The translations under genes and the position numbers were made by a program. The notes under the pieces were generated by a model that made no database searches, was not told the origin of the DNA, and saw nothing but the letters and a program-made list of their open reading frames with translations. Below are positions 27,246 through 36,278 of a stretch of DNA of 55,925 nt, one piece after another. How positions within the stretch are numbered: position 1 is the stretch's first letter; each line of letters starts with the position of its first letter. This stretch comes from CAYUQT01 sp964596165 (lineage in GTDB: Bacteria; Planctomycetota; Phycisphaerae; UBA1845; JAFGLZ01), in assembly GCA_964596165.1 (NCBI GenBank), contig CAZQTW010000044.1, positions 1 through 55,925 of the forward strand. Direction: 5' to 3'.

Positions 27246-28457
27246 ATGACCCCACGCGAGAGAGTCCAAGCTGCCCTCAACCACCGCGAGGCCGACCGTG
27301 TCCCGATCGATTGCGGCGGAACGGACGTGACCGGGCTACATGGTATTGCCTATAACGCAGTCAAGAGACACCTGGGTATCATCGAGGGCAAGACACAACT
27401 GTTCCATGTCTACATGCAGCTCGCGGCCGTGGAAGACGTCGTCCGACGGCGCTTCTCGGGCGACGTGGTGCGGCTATCGTTTCAACCAAAGCAATGGAAG
27501 CCGTCGACGCTCCCCGACGGCTCGCCGTGCGAAGTGCCGGCCGGTTGGAGTCCGGTGAGGCTTCCGGACGGCTCCGACGCCGTGATGGGATTCGACGGTA
27601 ATCCGTTGGTGCGCCGACTTCCGGACTCGGCATGGTTCTCGCCGGCCGGACCGATTTGCCCGATGATTCAAACGCCCGCCGACATTACCCAGTACGGGGC
27701 CTTGCTCAAGATGATGGATCGAGCCCCATGGTTGGACGAGACGCTGGACGACTTGGTGGCTCGCGCCAGACAGATCCGAGAACGGACGGACTACGCCATT
27801 GCCGGCGTATTCGGCGGACATATCTTTGCGCAGGCACAGCTTATCCGGGGTATGGACAATTTCATGTGTGACCTCGTAGCCGACGAGACTATGGCCCGTG
27901 CCCTGATGGACACGCTGGCCGAGTCGCACATGGCCGAGTTTGAGCACTACATCGCCAAGCTCGGACCATACCTGGACGTCGTTGTCGTCAATGACGACCT
28001 TGGAACGCAGCAGGGCCCGCAGCTCTCGCTGGAGCTGTACCGCCAAGTGGTCAAACCCTATCACAGCAAGCTCTACGGTTTCATGAAGAGGCGAATGAAA
28101 CAGGCCAAGCTGTTTCTGCATTCGTGCGGGTCGGTTTACGATTTCATTCCCGACCTTATCGAGATGGGGATTGACATCCTCAACCCGGTTCAGGTATCGG
28201 CCCGGAACATGGACAGTCGCAGGCTCAAGGCCGAGTTCGGTAGGGACATCGTCTTCTGGGGCGGCGGGTGCGATACGCAAACCGTGCTGCCCAGAGGCAC
28301 GGTGGCCGATGTGCGAGCCGAAGTGAAGCGGCGGATGAACGATTTCGCGCCAGATGGAGGGTTTGTCTTCACCCAGGTCCACAACATTCAGCCCGGCGTG
28401 CCGCCGGAGAATATCGTGGCCATGTATGAGGCGGCGCTGGAATGCGGCGTGCGTTGA
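27246..28457 (+). CDS. uroporphyrinogen decarboxylase (URO-D) family protein
   Basis: 403 residues. N-terminal MTPRERVQAALNHREADRVP is typical of URO-D superfamily proteins of unknown substrate. Later LHSCGSVYDFIPDLIEMG holds a His-x-Cys motif like the zinc site of MtaA/MtbA methylcobamide:CoM methyltransferases, and NPVQVSARNMD with FWGGGCDTQTVLP are family segments. These proteins may be methyltransferases or demethylases rather than the haem enzyme HemE, since the HemE signatures are not evident. AGAGGAG lies seven bases before the ATG. Followed by a hairpin terminator at 28529. Confidence 0.85.
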   Translation: MTPRERVQAALNHREADRVPIDCGGTDVTGLHGIAYNAVKRHLGIIEGKTQLFHVYMQLAAVEDVVRRRFSGDVVRLSFQPKQWKPSTLPDGSPCEVPAGWSPVRLPDGSDAVMGFDGNPLVRRLPDSAWFSPAGPICPMIQTPADITQYGALLKMMDRAPWLDETLDDLVARARQIRERTDYAIAGVFGGHIFAQAQLIRGMDNFMCDLVADETMARALMDTLAESHMAEFEHYIAKLGPYLDVVVVNDDLGTQQGPQLSLELYRQVVKPYHSKLYGFMKRRMKQAKLFLHSCGSVYDFIPDLIEMGIDILNPVQVSARNMDSRRLKAEFGRDIVFWGGGCDTQTVLPRGTVADVRAEVKRRMNDFAPDGGFVFTQVHNIQPGVPPENIVAMYEAALECGVR

Positions 28458-28528
28458 CCGAGGAACCGTACAGCCTGTCATCATGATTCAGGCCGGCCCT
28501 ATCCCGTCGCGGCATGCCAAGAAACGAA

Positions 28529-28558
28529 GGGGGTCCTCCGAACGTTCGGAAGACCCCC
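28529..28558. terminator. bidirectional hairpin terminator
   Basis: Arms GGGGGTC-C-TCCGAAC (28529-28543) and GTTCGGA-A-GACCCCC (28544-28558) form a near-perfect palindrome with one mismatch. It is followed on the plus strand by a T-rich GCTTCTTTCTCTTG and on the minus strand by CTTCGTTTCTT. It sits between the convergent URO-D gene (end 28457) and the small lipoprotein gene (end 28684), so it can end both transcripts. Confidence 0.8.
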
Positions 28559-28683
28559 AGGCTTCTTTCTCTTGCAGGCCTTCACAGGCCAATGTCGTTA
28601 CGAACAACGTGGCGTCGTTTATCGCTAGGTCGATTCGCCGGCCGGTAGCGGGCCGACGTCGCACGCTGCCGCCTTGCGCCATG

Positions 28684-28857
28684 CTAGAGGAACTGACTGA
28701 GGTCGATCTGGCTGAAGTCGATTGTGACCGTACCGAGCTGGTTGAGGATCTGCTGGAGTTGGTCGGTGCAGCCGGACACCGTGGTACCGGCGACGGCGGT
28801 CTCACAGACCATGAGGCCAAAGAGCAGTTTGAACTTCCGCGACAGCTTCTTGAACAT
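28684..28857 (-). CDS. small lipoprotein, 57 residues
   Basis: 57 residues. Basic start MFKKLSRKFK, then hydrophobic LLFGLMV and a lipobox-like TTVSGC with Cys as the lipidation residue, then a short mature part of about 25 residues ending DFSQIDLSQFL. A strong AGGAGAGG lies just upstream of the ATG at 28857. The mature part is short and amphipathic; no domain known to me. Expression signals (SD, lipobox, terminator) argue that it is a real gene. Divergent from the lipoprotein gene at 29123. Confidence 0.65.
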   Translation of the reverse strand: MFKKLSRKFKLLFGLMVCETAVAGTTVSGCTDQLQQILNQLGTVTIDFSQIDLSQFL

Positions 28858-29122
28858 GCTTCCCTCTCCTTCTAAAACACTGATTGGACCTGACAGCGGC
28901 TTCCGGAAGATTGTTAAGATGGGTAAGCAAGCCGTGTGCCAGATCCTGGGTGCGGCACGGTGCATCGGATAACGGATAGGCGGACCTAGGGCAGATCTGT
29001 TATAGGGCGTTAACTGCGGCTCTTTGCCCGGCGGTCTTGGGTACACGTGGTAAGTGGCCCCCCATTATTGAGGTAGCACGGAGGTCATATCGGTAAGCAA
29101 TGGCATTCGGAGGTTTCTCAAA

Positions 29123-29857
29123 TTGACCAGGAGAGGGTGGGTGCTGGGTTGTATGGTTTCGTTGACGGTGGGATGCAGCAGTCCGCAGCCGCCCCGCGTA
29201 CCGGAATCGGACGTGAACGTCGGGGGTTCACCCGATAAGCGCCCATCGAGTACGTTGTCGCCGGAGTCGCGTTCGCGACCTGTTCCTTCTCTTCCCCTTT
29301 CCATGTTCGTCGGTGGGTCGCTTGGCAACTGGCAGGTAGTCCGAGAAGCGGATTTCGAACACCACGGCCAAGTTCAGATGAATGAAGAGGCGATCGTGCT
29401 CGATGCGGGCAATCCGGCTACCGGGATCCGTTGGATCGGTGGGTTTCCTAGGGAAGGCTACGAGGTCACGTTGGAGGCGATGCGCGTCGAGGGCTCGGAC
29501 TTCTTCTGCGGGATGACGTTTCCTGTTGGTGACTCTCACTGCACATGGATTGTGGGTGGATGGGGAGGCAGCGTCGTGGGGCTTTCCAACATTGACGACC
29601 AACACGCTGCTGAAAACGCCACCACGTCGGGTATGATGTTCGACAGCGGTCGGTGGTACCGCCTCCGGCTTCGCGTCACCCCGGCGAAGATCGAAGCCTG
29701 GATCGACGGTGTTCAGAAGGTCGATCAGGAACGGGAGGGGCATCGCTTTTCGATCTGGGCGGAGCAGTACCCTGTTCGTCCGTTTGGAATAGCGACGTGG
29801 TATACGAAGGCGGCGCTGCGGAATATGGTGGTGAAGGATGTCGGAACCGAGCCGTAG
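29123..29857 (+). CDS. lipoprotein with concanavalin-like domain
   Basis: 244 residues. TTG start with GGAGG nine bases upstream. Lipobox SLTVGC, then a Pro/Ser-rich linker (20-58), then a jelly-roll domain (about 65-240) with FEHHGQVQMNEEAIVLDAG, YEVTLEAMRVEG, DFFCGMTFPV and WYRLRLRVTP, similar to DUF1080 or LamG-type domains. Likely anchored in a membrane and binding a sugar or glycan. No catalytic residue can be named. Upstream of the acyl-CoA synthetase pair, 61 bases from its first gene. Confidence 0.75.
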   Translation: MTRRGWVLGCMVSLTVGCSSPQPPRVPESDVNVGGSPDKRPSSTLSPESRSRPVPSLPLSMFVGGSLGNWQVVREADFEHHGQVQMNEEAIVLDAGNPATGIRWIGGFPREGYEVTLEAMRVEGSDFFCGMTFPVGDSHCTWIVGGWGGSVVGLSNIDDQHAAENATTSGMMFDSGRWYRLRLRVTPAKIEAWIDGVQKVDQEREGHRFSIWAEQYPVRPFGIATWYTKAALRNMVVKDVGTEP

Positions 29858-29918
29858 ATCACACCTTGCGTACGTGCACTGGGCGACGGCAATCCCCGGT
29901 GATTGAGGAGATGTGGAC

Positions 29919-30620
29919 GTGCCGACGACAACCGATCGGATCGAGGGACTGATTGACCAGGCCCTAAGACGGGGCCAGCGATCGCTTTCAGAGCACGACT
30001 CGAAGTGCGTACTGGGAGACTACGGTGTTCCTGTTGTGGGCGAGGAACTCGTCCAAGAGGTGTCGCAAGCGGTGGCCGCGGCGGAACGTCTCGGCTATCC
30101 GGTGGTCGTTAAGGCCTGCTCCGGCAGGCTGATGCACAAAAGCGACCAGGGATTGGTCATGTTGAATCTCAATGATGCGTCCGATGTTGAGTTGGCGGTG
30201 GCGGAGATCAGAAACGCCATCGATTCCACACAGTTGGACGGTTTCCTCGTGCAAAGGATGATCCGCGGCAAGCGGGAGGTCATCATCGGCGGCAGCAGGG
30301 ACACGCTCTTTGGGCCATGCGTGATGCTCGGCCTGGGGGGCATTCTGGTGGAGGCGGTAGCCGACGTCGCATTCCGCCTGGCGCCGGTGTCGCAGTGCGA
30401 TGCCATGGAAATGATCAATGAGCTTCGGGCGCGACGGATCTTCGACGAGTTTCGCGGCGAGCCGGCGGTGGATCGGGAGGCTCTTGGTCGAGTACTGGTG
30501 GCCGTCGGGCAAATCCTGATCGATCATCCAAGGATCTCACAAGTGGACGTCAATCCGTTGATCTTCAGCGGCGCTCAACCGGTGGCGGTCGACGCCCTGG
30601 TGACGCTGAGTGTTGAGTGA
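29919..30620 (+). CDS. ADP-forming acyl-CoA synthetase, ATP-grasp (beta) subunit
   Basis: About 233 residues. GYPVVVKACSGRLMHKSDQGLV and VLVQRMIRGKREVIIGG-type segments (here DGFLVQRMIRGKREVIIG) and DVNPLIF near the end mark the ATP-grasp domain of ADP-forming acetyl-CoA synthetase beta subunits. Together with the next gene it would turn acyl-CoA, ADP and phosphate into acid, CoA and ATP. GTG 29919 has GAGGAG eight bases upstream; GTG 29913 is too close to it. The stop lies 31 bases before the chosen start of the alpha gene. Confidence 0.88.
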   Translation: MPTTTDRIEGLIDQALRRGQRSLSEHDSKCVLGDYGVPVVGEELVQEVSQAVAAAERLGYPVVVKACSGRLMHKSDQGLVMLNLNDASDVELAVAEIRNAIDSTQLDGFLVQRMIRGKREVIIGGSRDTLFGPCVMLGLGGILVEAVADVAFRLAPVSQCDAMEMINELRARRIFDEFRGEPAVDREALGRVLVAVGQILIDHPRISQVDVNPLIFSGAQPVAVDALVTLSVE

Positions 30621-30651
30621 ACATCATGGCACGAAGGGAGTCAATCGTACC

Positions 30652-32178
30652 GTGTTAGGCCGAGACATCGCGGACATCAAGCGTAAGTATCATGCCCTCT
30701 TTGAGCCGTCGAGCGTCGCAATCGTTGGTGCGTCGACCTCGCCCCTGAAATGGGGGTTCCGGATCCTCTACAACACGGTTCGCGGAGGCTATAAGGGGGC
30801 GCTCTACGCCGTGAACCCAAACCACCAACATATCCTGGACGTTGACTGCTACCCCAGCCTATCCGCCTTGCCGGGCGCACCGGACTTGGTTGTGATCGTG
30901 CTACCGCCGCCGATGGTTCTCGGCGCGGTTCGAGAATGCGCTCAACGCGGCGTGAAGGCGGTTGTGGTCATCACGGCCGGATTCGGTGAGTTGGAGGACG
31001 CGGCGGCCCACGAGGCGCAGCGGGAGCTTGCGAGGGTCGCCGAGGGGGCGGGCATGCTGCTGGTCGGACCGAACTGCGCCGGTATCGCGAGTCCGCATCC
31101 GGAGAGTCTGTATTGCGGCATGATCTATCGTTACCCCCCGGGCGGCGGTCTGTCGATCGTGTCACAGAGCGGCAACGTGGGCATGACCGTGCTGACGTGG
31201 GCCCAGTTGCACCAGGTTGGCATCGCGCGATTTGTCAGCAGCGGCAATGAGGCGACCACGCGGTCGGAGGACTACCTTCAGTTTCTGGCGCATGACTCGA
31301 AAACCAAGGCGATTCTGACCTACGTCGAGGGGACGCGCGACGGTCGCCGTTTCTTCGAGATGCTTCGCGAAACCGCCAAAGCGAAGCCTGTCGTGGTCGT
31401 CAAGGGAGGCCGGACGTCGGCCGGCCAGAAGGCGGCGTCGTCGCACACCGGGGCGCTGGCCAGCCAGACAGCGCTTTTTGAGGCCGCCTGTCGGCAGGCC
31501 GGGGCAAGCGTCGTGGACGACATCTATCAGGCGATGGAGTTGGCCTCGGCGTTCGTCAATCAACCGCTTCCGCGTGGGCGTCGGGTGGTCATCGTCTCCG
31601 AGGGCGGCGGTTGGGGCGTCATCGGCGCGGACGCCTGCGAGGCGGCCGGCTTGGACATGATCGATCTGCCCGAGGAGACCCTCCGAGAGTTGGACAGCTT
31701 CCTACCGGCCTGGTGGAGCCGAGGAAACCCGATCGATCTGGTGGCCGGGAATGACCGTTCCATCATGTCTCGTGCCATCGAGGTCGTCGCCCGGAGCCCT
31801 CAGGTGGACGCCATCCTGGTCTTGGGAGTCGGCTACGTCGCAAGTCACAGCGCCAAGTTGAAGGGCTCGGCGGAGGCCGAGCGACTGGGCCTGACCAAAC
31901 TGCTCGAACTGGGCGCCAACATGGAGCTGCACGATGTTCGTCGGATCTCCGGCCTGATCGATCTGCACGAGAAGCCGATCATCGTGGCCTCGGATACGGT
32001 CCTGGCGGCCTATGGACCGGTGCCGAACGAATCCATCGTCGAGATGGAGCGCCTCGGTGTCTATGCCTACGCGAGCCCGACCAATGCGGCCCGGACGCTG
32101 ACCCATATGGCGGAACGCTATGAGTTCCTCAGCGGTATTCCGCGGCGCGGGGTGAAGAGCCTTCGAGCGGCGCTCTGA
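30652..32178 (+). CDS. ADP-forming acyl-CoA synthetase, alpha subunit
   Basis: About 508 residues. A CoA-binding Rossmann domain (FEPSSVAIVGASTSP, residues 17-31) is followed by a succinyl-CoA-synthetase-like ligase domain with SQSGNVGM (171-178) and the phospho-His site SSHTGALA with His265. The third domain (about 290-508) is the C-terminal ligase-CoA part. GTG at 30652 with AAGGGAG about 11 bases upstream is chosen; a GTG at 30610 overlapping the beta gene by 11 bases is also possible. Forms the alpha partner of the preceding beta subunit; here beta precedes alpha. Confidence 0.9.
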   Translation: MLGRDIADIKRKYHALFEPSSVAIVGASTSPLKWGFRILYNTVRGGYKGALYAVNPNHQHILDVDCYPSLSALPGAPDLVVIVLPPPMVLGAVRECAQRGVKAVVVITAGFGELEDAAAHEAQRELARVAEGAGMLLVGPNCAGIASPHPESLYCGMIYRYPPGGGLSIVSQSGNVGMTVLTWAQLHQVGIARFVSSGNEATTRSEDYLQFLAHDSKTKAILTYVEGTRDGRRFFEMLRETAKAKPVVVVKGGRTSAGQKAASSHTGALASQTALFEAACRQAGASVVDDIYQAMELASAFVNQPLPRGRRVVIVSEGGGWGVIGADACEAAGLDMIDLPEETLRELDSFLPAWWSRGNPIDLVAGNDRSIMSRAIEVVARSPQVDAILVLGVGYVASHSAKLKGSAEAERLGLTKLLELGANMELHDVRRISGLIDLHEKPIIVASDTVLAAYGPVPNESIVEMERLGVYAYASPTNAARTLTHMAERYEFLSGIPRRGVKSLRAAL

Positions 32179-32180
32179 CC

Positions 32181-33272
32181 CTACAATTGTGCCCTGTTCA
32201 CGAACTCTTGGCACTCCGGGAAGTCCCAGGGGATATCCGGATAGTCCTGCCAAATCGCAATGTTCTCCGTCAGACGCCCATAGAGCTCGGGGCGGCGCTG
32301 GTGCATCGTCCGAAGATGCTTGCGATGCCACCGCAACCTGGCCAAGTCGATCGTCGCGTGGACGCAGGCATCGCCGGGGTTCTTGATTCGCGGGAACAGT
32401 CGCATTTCCTCCGCCCTGCCTTCCGCCTGAACGACGCCGCCGATCGGGGCGGCGAAGCCGGTGTTGAACCCGTCGGTGATGCAGCCGCCGACCACGCATC
32501 CGTACGCGTGAGACGCGAAGATGCAGTGCGAGTCCTCAACGATGCCGCCCCGGCCATTGATCCAGAGGATGATCTCAGCGCCTGAGAATGATGTGCAGCC
32601 CCAGGCCTCCGGGAAGTAGCCGTCGTAGCATTGGAGGATTCCGATGGGGGCGAAGTCCAGGCGGAACACCTTGAACTGGTTGCCCAGGATGCCGCGGGCC
32701 TCGGCGTCGTGGCCCTTGATGGGTGGCCACCAATGCGGCGGTGGCCCGGAGGCCGGATGGCACTTGTAATACCTTCCAAGCAGACTGCCCGTACGGTCGA
32801 CGACGAGGGCCGTGGTGGCCCATCGGGCGCCGTGGCTTTCCACCAGGCCGGCAATCGCGTACATCCGATGCTCGCGCGCCATCGCGAAGAATCGCTGCAC
32901 GTTTTCGTGCTGCACGGTGATGCGGGATCCCAGCACGTATTCGGGGAACACGATGAGGTCCGAACCGTACTCGGCCGCCTTCTGGAAAAAGGCAGGCATC
33001 CTCGCAACGACGGAGTCGGCCTTCTTGTCGAACGTCAGTTGAACCAGCGTGATCTTCGCGTGGGTTTTCATGTCCGTCTTGTCCTTTCCCACGGTGGCTT
33101 CAGCTCCTTGAAGATGCGAAGTGTCGGACTTCGAAGAAGTGGCTGATGTACTTGTGCTCGCAGCACCAAGCGCGACTGCCCCCATGCCGGCGATCTTCAC
33201 GAAGTAACGCCGAGTCAGGTCGTTTGATGCCGGATCTTGAGACGGTGAATGGTCCGATCTTTCAAGGGTCAT
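32181..33272 (-). CDS. Tat-exported carbon-nitrogen hydrolase (nitrilase family)
   Basis: About 363 residues. A twin-arginine signal TRRYFVK (20-26) followed by a hydrophobic AGMGAVALGAAS region points to Tat export. The nitrilase triad is Glu111 (VFPEYVLG), Lys170 (GRYYKCHP) and Cys215 (GILQCYDGYFPE). Family members cleave C-N bonds of nitriles, amides or carbamoyl compounds; the substrate is unknown. ATG 33272 is chosen because longer forms run into the rhomboid gene; no clear SD precedes it. Ends only two bases from the stop of the convergent acyl-CoA synthetase gene. Confidence 0.85.
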   Translation of the reverse strand: MTLERSDHSPSQDPASNDLTRRYFVKIAGMGAVALGAASTSTSATSSKSDTSHLQGAEATVGKDKTDMKTHAKITLVQLTFDKKADSVVARMPAFFQKAAEYGSDLIVFPEYVLGSRITVQHENVQRFFAMAREHRMYAIAGLVESHGARWATTALVVDRTGSLLGRYYKCHPASGPPPHWWPPIKGHDAEARGILGNQFKVFRLDFAPIGILQCYDGYFPEAWGCTSFSGAEIILWINGRGGIVEDSHCIFASHAYGCVVGGCITDGFNTGFAAPIGGVVQAEGRAEEMRLFPRIKNPGDACVHATIDLARLRWHRKHLRTMHQRRPELYGRLTENIAIWQDYPDIPWDFPECQEFVNRAQL

Positions 33273-33313
33273 GAGAGGTAATTGTAGTGTGCGCTCGGGG
33301 GTTCGGACAGATC

Positions 33314-35140
33314 TTACGGCAGCTTCTGGAGCGGGCCATCGTCCCGATTGGGGCGGCCAACCAGCGACCATGCGGTCTTGCCGAGCATGACCGAAATCAG
33401 ATCGCCGCCGTGAGCATTAACAAGTCGGGTCAACAACAGGATGAAACCGATGGCCATTCCGATACCGAAGCCGCCGAGATGCGCCCAGTGGGCGGTGTCG
33501 TCCTTAATCCCCATCGCCGTGTAGAACACGTCGAACCCGATGTAGAAGAGTACGACCCAGAATCCCCGAACCGCCCAGAGCTTCAAAGACAACTGGAAGC
33601 CGCCGAAGATTCCCCATCGATACCAAAAAGCCATGTGGACCTGGTGAATGGGAAAGAGAACCAGATAGAGTCCGGCGAGTCCCATGACCGGTCCCGACGC
33701 ACCCAGCATTGGGCTTGGGGGATCGCCGGCCATCGAAGCCGCCTGTGCCAATCCGGATGCGATGGCGAGGAGCGGGTAGAGGATCGCCGTGGGTAGGTTT
33801 CCGATGAGGGCATTGACGCGGGATCCGAACACGAGGAGAAAGATCATGTTGGAGGCCAAGTGAATGATTCCGCCGTGAAGGAGCGCGTGGGTTATCAGTT
33901 GCGACCAATGATATTGGCCCTGGACCTGTTGATCGGTCCTGAGGGCCTTGTGGGCGGTTAGAATCGCCTCCTTTCTGCTCAGATTGGGTTCCAGTTCCAT
34001 CACCCCGCGAACATTCCGTTCAAAGGCCTGCGTATCACCGTAGTTCGTAAACTCATAGAAGAACAGGAGTTGATTGGGTGATGGCTCAGCATTACCTGCC
34101 CAAAGCATGAGGTTCTTCATCGTCCGCATCTGGGGCGACCCACTCCACTCATAGGCAAGGAACCAGGCACTGACCAGAACGGTAAGCACGGCAATCGCGC
34201 GCGTCGTATGGGGCTTACGCTTTCCGAATGCCTCCGAGGCAATCGGGAAAAAGCCTAGCCACATGATCCAACTGATCACACGAATAACGCTCTCTGCGGC
34301 GATATATACCTCGTCTAGGTTGGTTTCCTCAGACGTGATCAGGCTGCGGCCTGTCTTGAGATCCACGCCGCACGGGACGCAGATCTTGGATCCCTTGGGC
34401 AGTTGTGTACCGCAGCTCGGACAAACCGGGCCCAGACTCCCATCCGTGTCTGTTCCGAGCTCTCCGTCCGCGACGGTGCCTGTCTCGACAAGTCCCGACG
34501 AAGACTCTCTTCTGCGATGGGGGGGCGGCAGCAGGTAATCAAGGGCCTCCGACGTCAACGAGGACTGGTCCTGCTCGGCCGGGCTGGGCAGGGGGGCTGT
34601 GTGAGTGTCCCGATCCATTGCGGCGGATAGCGTGGTGCCGGTGGAACCCGGCGATGTCCCTTGGCCTTGGGCCGAGGCTGCCGATGGGCCGACGTAGGTG
34701 AATTCGTAGTCACCGATCCGCAGGCGATCGCCGTCGCGGAGCACATGACTCGTGATACGTTGCCCGTTGACCCAGAGGCCGTTCTTGCTCTTTTGGTCCT
34801 GGGCAATCCAGCCCGTTTCATCCGGCACGAGGACACAGTGATTGCGCGACACCAGTTCACCGTGGAGCAGGAGGTCCTTTCCGGTGAGTTTACCGACCTC
34901 TATGGGCGAGTTTCCGGCCAGGAAGATCTGTTCCCCCAACCGTTGCGGTCCGTATTGGATTACCAGACTGCCGTGGAGTGCGTCGACATCCGGGTCGCCC
35001 GCGTGTGCAACGACACGCAGAGTCCGCTTGCACGAAGGGCACGCCGCCGGCTTGCCCACATGCGACGAGGGATAGCTCAGTCGACGACCGCACCCGCACC
35101 TCACCTTAATTGCCTTGGCTCCGGGACGTGAGGTTTCCAT
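33314..35140 (-). CDS. FHA-zinc ribbon-rhomboid intramembrane protease
   Basis: 608 residues. N-terminal Cys pairs (C15/C17 and C34/C37) suggest a zinc finger. FHA domain at about 60-150 with IEVGK, SRNH (98-101) and SKNGLWVNG (118-126), which binds phosphothreonine peptides. Linker, then zinc ribbon CPSC (240-243) and CVPC (254-257). Rhomboid domain at 285-575 with HALLHGGIIHLASN (418-431), GASG with nucleophile Ser482, and AHWAHLGG with His554, plus several membrane spans. The Ser-His dyad is complete. The fusion suggests phospho-dependent recruitment of a substrate or regulator to an intramembrane protease. Stand-alone gene, divergent from the next one. Confidence 0.9.
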   Translation of the reverse strand: METSRPGAKAIKVRCGCGRRLSYPSSHVGKPAACPSCKRTLRVVAHAGDPDVDALHGSLVIQYGPQRLGEQIFLAGNSPIEVGKLTGKDLLLHGELVSRNHCVLVPDETGWIAQDQKSKNGLWVNGQRITSHVLRDGDRLRIGDYEFTYVGPSAASAQGQGTSPGSTGTTLSAAMDRDTHTAPLPSPAEQDQSSLTSEALDYLLPPPHRRRESSSGLVETGTVADGELGTDTDGSLGPVCPSCGTQLPKGSKICVPCGVDLKTGRSLITSEETNLDEVYIAAESVIRVISWIMWLGFFPIASEAFGKRKPHTTRAIAVLTVLVSAWFLAYEWSGSPQMRTMKNLMLWAGNAEPSPNQLLFFYEFTNYGDTQAFERNVRGVMELEPNLSRKEAILTAHKALRTDQQVQGQYHWSQLITHALLHGGIIHLASNMIFLLVFGSRVNALIGNLPTAILYPLLAIASGLAQAASMAGDPPSPMLGASGPVMGLAGLYLVLFPIHQVHMAFWYRWGIFGGFQLSLKLWAVRGFWVVLFYIGFDVFYTAMGIKDDTAHWAHLGGFGIGMAIGFILLLTRLVNAHGGDLISVMLGKTAWSLVGRPNRDDGPLQKLP

Positions 35141-35639
35141 GACGGGCGTTTGCCCTCCCTTTGCACACGGATACGATGACGCAAGAGCACAGTCGCTGTG
35201 GAGCGGTCACGTCCGCGACAGGATGCGGACAGTAATCCCCTGTGATCGACTATCGACGGACGCCCGATGACTCTACGACTTGCCACACCAACGGGGAGGG
35301 CGCCCCTTTACCGACGATACCGGTAATACCGGACTTGCCCTAGGGTTCCTCCAACCATGATTGGCTTGAACCTCTTCGTTTTCAATACCCCAGTGTCTCT
35401 TCCGAGCTTGTTGGCTGATCGGGGGTCCTCTTTGGATGACAGTGAACGCTTGACATGGCTGCATAGGCGATGTTCCCGTTCCGTGTAGCGATGTTGTAGA
35501 TTGACAGTGCCGGTATTGAGTGGTCTATTACCCGATACGCTGGTCGTTGAATTGTCTCATGTCCATTGCTCACGGTTGCCAGGGCGGCCTGGCAACATGT
35601 GCGAGCGGATGTCCACCGTGGTTGAAAGGGAGAGGGCCC
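35141..35639. other. 500-base intergenic gap
   Basis: No supported gene. ATACCGG occurs twice in direct orientation at 35317-35323 and 35326-35332, and its inverse CCGGTAT at 35510-35516, inside the candidate promoter described separately. No RNA gene recognised. The stretch lies between the divergent rhomboid and BamE-like genes and should hold both promoters. Confidence 0.45.
35501..35529 (+). promoter_or_regulatory. candidate sigma-70 promoter
   Basis: TTGACA at 35501-35506 matches the -35 consensus; 17 bases later TCTATT at 35524-35529 matches the -10 box in four of six positions. It is 111 bases upstream of the BamE-like gene start at 35640. Confidence 0.4.
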
Positions 35640-36095
35640 ATGAAGGCGGTTTTCGTCGTTATCCTATTGGCGGCGGTCATTCTGGGCGGCGTGTATCTCT
35701 TCTTGGGCTACAAGAGCTTCGACCCCTCCAAGCAAGGCCGCGAGGCCAAGGCGGCAATCAAGCCGGGGATGACTTGGCACGAAGTCCTCAGAATCACCGG
35801 CGACGGGGCCAAATACCAGCACATCAGCAAGCAGAGGGAGAAGTCGGTCGGTTCGATGACGCAGGTTGTCGGGTCGGATACGGAAGAGGGTTTCGTTCTG
35901 GTGGCCGAGCCGAAGGCGCCGTTCGATCGCGCCCAACTTGACGCGCGCCTGGCCAACGGCGAAGAGCCCTACGGCTTCATCCTGTCCTACCTCTACTCAA
36001 ATGCCGTCGCATTTGCCATTCGTTTCGACCAAACCGGTGTCGTGACGGACGTCAGAGACGAGGCGACCATGGCCGACCTGCTGCAGCTCAAATAG
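35640..36095 (+). CDS. membrane-anchored BamE/SmpA-like small protein
   Basis: 151 residues. One N-terminal membrane span (residues 3-22, rich in V, I and L) then a soluble domain. IKPGMTWHEVLRITGDG recalls the conserved I-x-x-G-M-T-x-x-E-V motif of the SmpA/OmlA (BamE) fold, and the end (VAFAIRFDQTGVVTDVRDEA) has the matching strand pattern. The anchor is a span rather than a lipid. GGGAGAGG lies five bases before the ATG. Function unknown; a role in envelope assembly is only a guess from the fold. Confidence 0.6.
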   Translation: MKAVFVVILLAAVILGGVYLFLGYKSFDPSKQGREAKAAIKPGMTWHEVLRITGDGAKYQHISKQREKSVGSMTQVVGSDTEEGFVLVAEPKAPFDRAQLDARLANGEEPYGFILSYLYSNAVAFAIRFDQTGVVTDVRDEATMADLLQLK

Positions 36096-36278
36096 GGAAA
36101 CCCCGTGCGGTGTGGTCCCTGGCTGTCGGTGTGGTCCGAGAATCAGTGTCTTCCTGGTATCATCGCGTCGGGCCTTTGGCATGGGGGTGTCCTGTATCGT
36201 ATCTAACACTGAGGCAGACCCTACGTTCGGCGGGATCACCTGGTTTGTCGTCTGTTTGTCGCCGCGGGGTACGGACAC

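Noticed and set aside
28488..28820. 110-residue minus-strand frame overlapping the small lipoprotein
   Set aside because: Ser/Arg-rich, runs through the terminator hairpin and lacks start signals.
35273..35573. Small minus-strand frames in the gap between rhomboid and BamE-like genes
   Set aside because: No ribosome site, no domain and no codon bias; treated as noise.
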